Part shown: piece by piece, positions 33,301 to 33,948 of the stretch
How positions within the stretch are numbered: the first letter of the stretch is position 1
Layout of the letters: each line of letters begins with the position of its first letter
Origin: Priapulus caudatus
Lineage: Eukaryota; Priapulida; Priapulimorpha; Priapulimorphida; Priapulidae
Direction: 5' to 3'
Length of the DNA stretch: 33,948 nucleotides
Assembly: GCF_000485595.1 (NCBI RefSeq)
Contig: NW_014577127.1
Span: 260,938-294,885, forward strand
Position numbers and translations under genes: made by a program
Notes under the pieces: generated by a model
Told to the model about the DNA's origin: nothing
Databases searched by the model: none
The model's input: the letters and a program-made list of their open reading frames with translations, nothing else

Positions 33301-33429
33301 ACATATAGAGAAAATCGACGTAATACTAGTTTTGGTGCGCGAGAAATCAAATGGTGGCTTAAAATTCAGTAACAACCTGTCAATTCCTCGCAACAATGTG
33401 GCAACATGACTTCTCATCTGTTCCGCCAT
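21317..33429 (-). CDS. EIF3K: Eukaryotic translation initiation factor 3 subunit K (eIF3k), seven exons
   Basis: A small subunit of the eIF3 complex, which binds the 40S ribosome during initiation. Joining 33377-33429, 29509-29607, 28580-28775, exon 4, 22447-22524, 21556-21678 and 21317-21348 gives about 215 residues, close to the roughly 218 usual for animals. Every splice phase agrees. Family landmarks in order: [89 protein letters not shown] and [10 protein letters not shown], ending MAMSK. The PCI-like (CSN8/PSMD8/EIF3K) region covers most of the protein. The in-place exon 4 (25015-25083) has a net +2 bases and breaks the frame; the intact version is at 17875-17941. Introns are loaded with transposons. 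The start matches the family N-terminus; an upstream in-frame ATG (33489) lacks family resemblance. Confidence 0.93.
21556..21678 (-). CDS. EIF3K: eIF3k exon 6
   Basis: 123 bp from acceptor GAACAG to donor GTGAGT, phase 1 in and phase 1 out. Encodes [33 protein letters not shown] and TEKIEFE, the C-terminal winged-helix part. Confidence 0.94.
21939..22201. mobile_element. Harbinger-like MITE with TTA target duplication
   Basis: Ends GGCCAAAACAAAGTATAGG and, inverted, TATATTTTGTTTTGGCC, with inverted continuation GTGGTTACGGT / AACGGTAACCAC. TTA flanks both sides (21936-21938, 22202-22204), the 3-bp duplication typical of PIF/Harbinger. 263 bp, no transposase. The interior has CCCGACCGACCC, a poly-A run and CCTACCTACC. 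It sits in eIF3k intron 5. Confidence 0.75.
22447..22524 (-). CDS. EIF3K: eIF3k exon 5
   Basis: 78 bp from acceptor TTTGCAG to donor GTAGGA, phase 1 in and phase 1 out. Encodes [19 protein letters not shown] and LLGGIS, part of the winged-helix/PCI segment. Confidence 0.93.
22661..23494. repeat. Foldback element with arms of about 220-250 bp in eIF3k intron 4
   Basis: The left arm (22661-22881) and right arm (23246-23494) are inverted copies. Shared blocks include GTCCCTATATACAGAGAGTT, ACAGCGCTGTATGGATACGC and TAATTAATTAGACTAATCGTG. The spacer also carries a direct copy of part of the left arm (22796-22937 versus 22990-23136). No transposase was found. The outer end is only about 135 bp from eIF3k exon 5. 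Confidence 0.82.
23495..24549. other. Intron sequence, no gene recognised
   Basis: Part of eIF3k intron 4. Contains a G-rich tract (23718-23764) and, near 24489, a direct copy of GTCGAGCCGTTTAGATTTGT that also occurs in the duplicated block at about 24654. This suggests an older dispersed repeat covers 24200-24780. Confidence 0.5.
23718..23764 (+). repeat. G-rich tract with multiple G-runs
   Basis: Runs of three to six G separated by one to four bases (GTGGGTGG, GTGGGGGGAGAGTGGGGGGAGG, GCGGGTGGAGCGGG). This has the form of a potential G-quadruplex on the plus strand, the non-template strand's complement for eIF3k. The 88-codon frame over it is Gly/Arg low complexity. Confidence 0.6.
25015..25083 (-). 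pseudogene. EIF3K: eIF3k exon 4 at its expected position, frame disrupted as assembled
   Basis: 69 bp between a TTCTAG acceptor and a GTAGGT donor, where 67 bp are needed (phase 0 to phase 1). It matches the intact copy at 17875-17941 except for a change at the acceptor side (CGCGG versus CGGG) and an extra T (GATTACG versus GATACG). The 3' half still reads [11 protein letters not shown] in the right frame. The same kind of one-base insertions and deletions runs through the surrounding block, so sequencing or gap-filling error is more likely than a real null allele. Confidence 0.85.
25121..25615. mobile_element. MITE with CTAGCC(G/T)CGTTCACACG termini (copy B)
   Basis: Same element as 17979-18548, flanked by TA on both sides, with one rather than two copies of the 76-bp internal unit. 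It lies about 37 bp from eIF3k exon 4, on the 5' side in gene orientation. Confidence 0.7.
25801..27253. mobile_element. Long inverted-repeat element (arms of about 380 bp) in eIF3k intron 3
   Basis: The left arm (25801-26180) and right arm (26870-27253) are inverted copies. The outer ends read ATATATATCAGGAGTAG and its complement; the inner ends read CAATCATAGACG and its complement. The roughly 690-bp centre has a perfect hairpin (26281-26317), a short frame starting [10 protein letters not shown] at about 26336 and other broken frames. I do not recognise a transposase. It could be a foldback transposon or a decayed autonomous element. The arms differ by many one-base indels. Confidence 0.75.
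26281..26317. repeat. Perfect 15-bp-stem hairpin inside the inverted-repeat element
   Basis: GCATAGATACTAACC and GGTTAGTATCTATGC pair perfectly around the 7-base loop CAACTTC. It lies about 20 bases before the [10 protein letters not shown] reading frame. Confidence 0.85.
27517..28200. mobile_element. TIR element carrying telomere-like repeats
   Basis: Ends ATGCTAGCCGCACA and TGTGCGGCTAGCAT are exact inverted repeats of 14 bp. Subterminal motifs of the type CGCACACTAT(A/C)CGA and CTCCCGATCG recur in both halves. A short CCCTAA array (about 27881-27912) lies inside. No transposase is encoded. The target duplication is unclear because the flanks are not convincing direct repeats. It lies in eIF3k intron 3. 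Confidence 0.65.
27881..27912. repeat. Interstitial (CCCTAA)n telomere-type array
   Basis: About five near-perfect CCCTAA hexamers, the animal telomere unit, inside a TIR element and far from any chromosome end as assembled. Confidence 0.85.
28580..28775 (-). CDS. EIF3K: eIF3k exon 3
   Basis: 196 bp from acceptor TTTTCAG to donor GTAAAT, phase 2 in and phase 0 out. Encodes [27 protein letters not shown] and [11 protein letters not shown], the most diagnostic stretch of the family. Confidence 0.95.
29509..29607 (-). CDS. EIF3K: eIF3k exon 2
   Basis: 99 bp from acceptor TTTTTAG to donor GTAAGT, phase 2 in and phase 2 out. Encodes [14 protein letters not shown] through [10 protein letters not shown], the conserved first helical repeats of eIF3k. 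Confidence 0.92.
30555..30846. mobile_element. MITE with TTTGTTTGCC(C)TCACCCG termini
   Basis: The left end is TTTGTTTGCCTCACCCG; the right end inverted is TTTGTTTGCCCTCACCCG, one base longer. The interior has CCCGACCGACCC on the left, A/T runs in the middle and CCTACCTACC on the right. This is the same internal plan as the Harbinger-like MITE at 21939-22201, so the two may be distant relatives. No clear target duplication. Confidence 0.55.
31543..31610. repeat. Hairpin with 19-bp arms
   Basis: ACTGGTACTCGCTCCCACC (31543-31561) and GGTGGGAGCGAGTGCCAGT (31592-31610) pair with a single mismatch around a 30-base loop. It does not fold as a tRNA by inspection. It could be a microRNA-like hairpin or a small palindromic element. 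Confidence 0.75.
31974..32550. mobile_element. Mutator-like non-autonomous element, long TIRs and 10-bp target duplication
   Basis: Ends TAGATACAATAATGTAACCC and, inverted, TAGATACAATAATATAACCC open terminal inverted repeats of roughly 200 bp. These include AACAAGAGTAGGGTTAC, CGAACCTTTCTCCGCT and ACAATACTCTGTATTAAAC with their complements. GCTTTCCTAC occurs directly on both sides (31964-31973 and 32551-32560). Long TIRs plus 9-10-bp duplications are characteristic of Mutator-like elements. The central unique part (about 170 bp) codes for nothing. It is in eIF3k intron 1. Confidence 0.78.
32039..32061. repeat. 11-bp-arm palindrome in the left TIR
   Basis: GCCCTGAGTGA and TCACTCAGGGC pair perfectly around a single T. 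The equivalent part of the right TIR lacks it, so it is a local addition to the left arm. Confidence 0.8.
32935..32952. repeat. Short degenerate CCCTAA tract
   Basis: AACCCTAACCCTAATCC and a further TATCCCTAA: four hexamers with substitutions. A second interstitial telomere-type tract in the same gene. Confidence 0.7.
33050..33191. repeat. EIF3K: Foldback of about 140 bp in eIF3k intron 1
   Basis: CCACAGGGACTTGAGGCG followed by an A-run and AGTGTTATATATATAAATAG (left, to about 33104) is inverted as CTATTTATATATATAACACT, a T-run and CGCCTCAAGTCCCTGTGG (right, from about 33143). The centre is AT-rich. It lies about 190 bp from exon 1. Confidence 0.82.
33377..33429 (-). CDS. EIF3K: eIF3k exon 1 (coding part)
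   Basis: Encodes [17 protein letters not shown] plus two bases of an Arg codon. The context AAAATGGCGG around the start is common in animal translation-factor genes. The donor is GTTGTT, which is GT but weak at positions +3 to +5. It is the only choice that keeps phase with exon 2. Confidence 0.85.
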
Positions 33430-33452
33430 TTTGCCGGTGGAAGTTTGTAGAT

Positions 33453-33467
33453 GCGCGCCATCTGGTG
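33453..33467 (-). promoter_or_regulatory. EIF3K: CTCF-like core motif just upstream of the eIF3k start codon
   Basis: On the minus strand it reads CACCAGATGGCGCGC, close to the CTCF core CCASYAGRKGGC, 24-38 bases before the ATG. CTCF occurs in most bilaterians. A motif match alone is weak evidence, so this is a candidate only. Confidence 0.35.
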
Positions 33468-33664
33468 ATGGAAGTACGCACACACGCAATCTATAGTATT
33501 AGCATTTTTTCCTTTACAATATATAGTTGTTTGTTAATTGGCTAATGTTTGCATCACCATAATAATACTACGGAGAATCGACTTATGTTGAATAAATCAA
33601 TTAAAATATGCACCACGTAATTTTCGAAATTGTCTGAGTTATATAATTTAGTATTGTATACATG

Positions 33665-33667
<3 letters not shown>

Positions 33668-33697
<30 letters not shown>
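33668..33697. repeat. (TA)n microsatellite
   Basis: About fifteen TA dinucleotides upstream of eIF3k. Confidence 0.95.
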
Positions 33698-33698
<1 letters not shown>

Positions 33699-33910
33699 TT
33701 GTGTGTGGAGATAAGTGTTATGTAAGTGTATACAAGTATATAAAAACGCAAGAAAAAACTTTCAACACTCGCTTACCTTGTTCCCCATTACACACCTGGC
33801 ATGCACAAACATTAGCTATAGCTTGGCCGAGCGCACGTCTTGGCATTCTTACCATTCTCTTTCGATCGCTCGTACGCGTGGTCTCTCTCTCCATCGCGTG
33901 GGCGCGCACT

Positions 33911-33912
<2 letters not shown>

Positions 33913-33948
<36 letters not shown>
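33913..33948. repeat. (TC)n microsatellite at window end
   Basis: CT dinucleotide array running off the right edge; the true length is unknown. Confidence 0.95.

Larger units (their letters stand above)
29608..33376 (-). other. EIF3K: eIF3k intron 1 (about 3.8 kb), mostly repeat-derived
   Basis: The largest intron. Besides the elements listed separately within it, no exon of another gene could be supported. Its acceptor is TTTTTAG; its donor is the weak GTTGTT at exon 1. Confidence 0.8.

Noticed and set aside
33429-33489. Upstream in-frame ATG at 33489 as the eIF3k start
   Set aside because: The extra 20 residues do not resemble any eIF3k N-terminus, whereas MAEQMRSHV does; the region fits a 5' UTR or promoter.

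Overview
The window is nuclear DNA of an intron-bearing animal, most likely a marine invertebrate. It has split genes with GT-AG introns and metazoan protein families. It also has a eukaryotic Helitron, many small non-autonomous DNA transposons, long microsatellites and short interstitial TTAGGG-type tracts. The species cannot be named from the sequence alone. Two protein-coding genes can be supported; most of the rest is repeat-derived.

Left part (1-7,900): no gene seen. It holds a CA array at the edge, a compound trinucleotide locus near 2.7-3.25 kb, a CA/CG plus CATA array of about 0.6 kb near 5.1-5.75 kb, some hairpins, and a MITE with CAGGGCCGTAG termini (6,612-6,893). Next on the plus strand is a two-exon BTB/POZ gene (exons 7,903-8,383 and 9,125-12,048, both with phase-1 splice junctions). 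It encodes about 1,134 residues: a basic N-terminus, a BTB domain interrupted by the intron, a short coiled coil and a disordered tail of more than 800 residues.

Middle: 13.0-17.39 kb is a dead plus-strand Helitron. Its Rep and PIF1-type helicase parts are recognisable but broken by many frameshifts and stops. It runs into a 25-N gap (17,394-17,418). Right of the gap, from about 21.3 to 33.4 kb, lies the minus-strand gene for translation initiation factor eIF3 subunit K. I could rebuild it as seven exons with consistent splice phases, giving about 215 residues.

The most notable observation is that eIF3k exon 4 occurs twice, inside a duplicated block of about 1.4 kb (17,419-18,840 and 24,550-25,902). 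The copy in the correct position within the gene carries two net extra bases and is out of frame. The intact copy lies beyond the stop codon, abutting the N gap. One edge of the block falls inside a long inverted repeat (25,801-27,253). Together this points to a mis-assembled or error-prone gap-filled region, although a real partial gene duplication is possible.

The eIF3k introns are packed with foldback and TIR elements. These include a Harbinger-like MITE with TTA target duplications, a Mutator-like element with 10-bp target duplications, a TIR element carrying telomere-like repeats, and several hairpins. I found no CRISPR array, rRNA, tRNA or gene cluster, and nothing that amounts to a new biological system. 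The value lies in the split eIF3k gene, the assembly anomaly and the transposon inventory.
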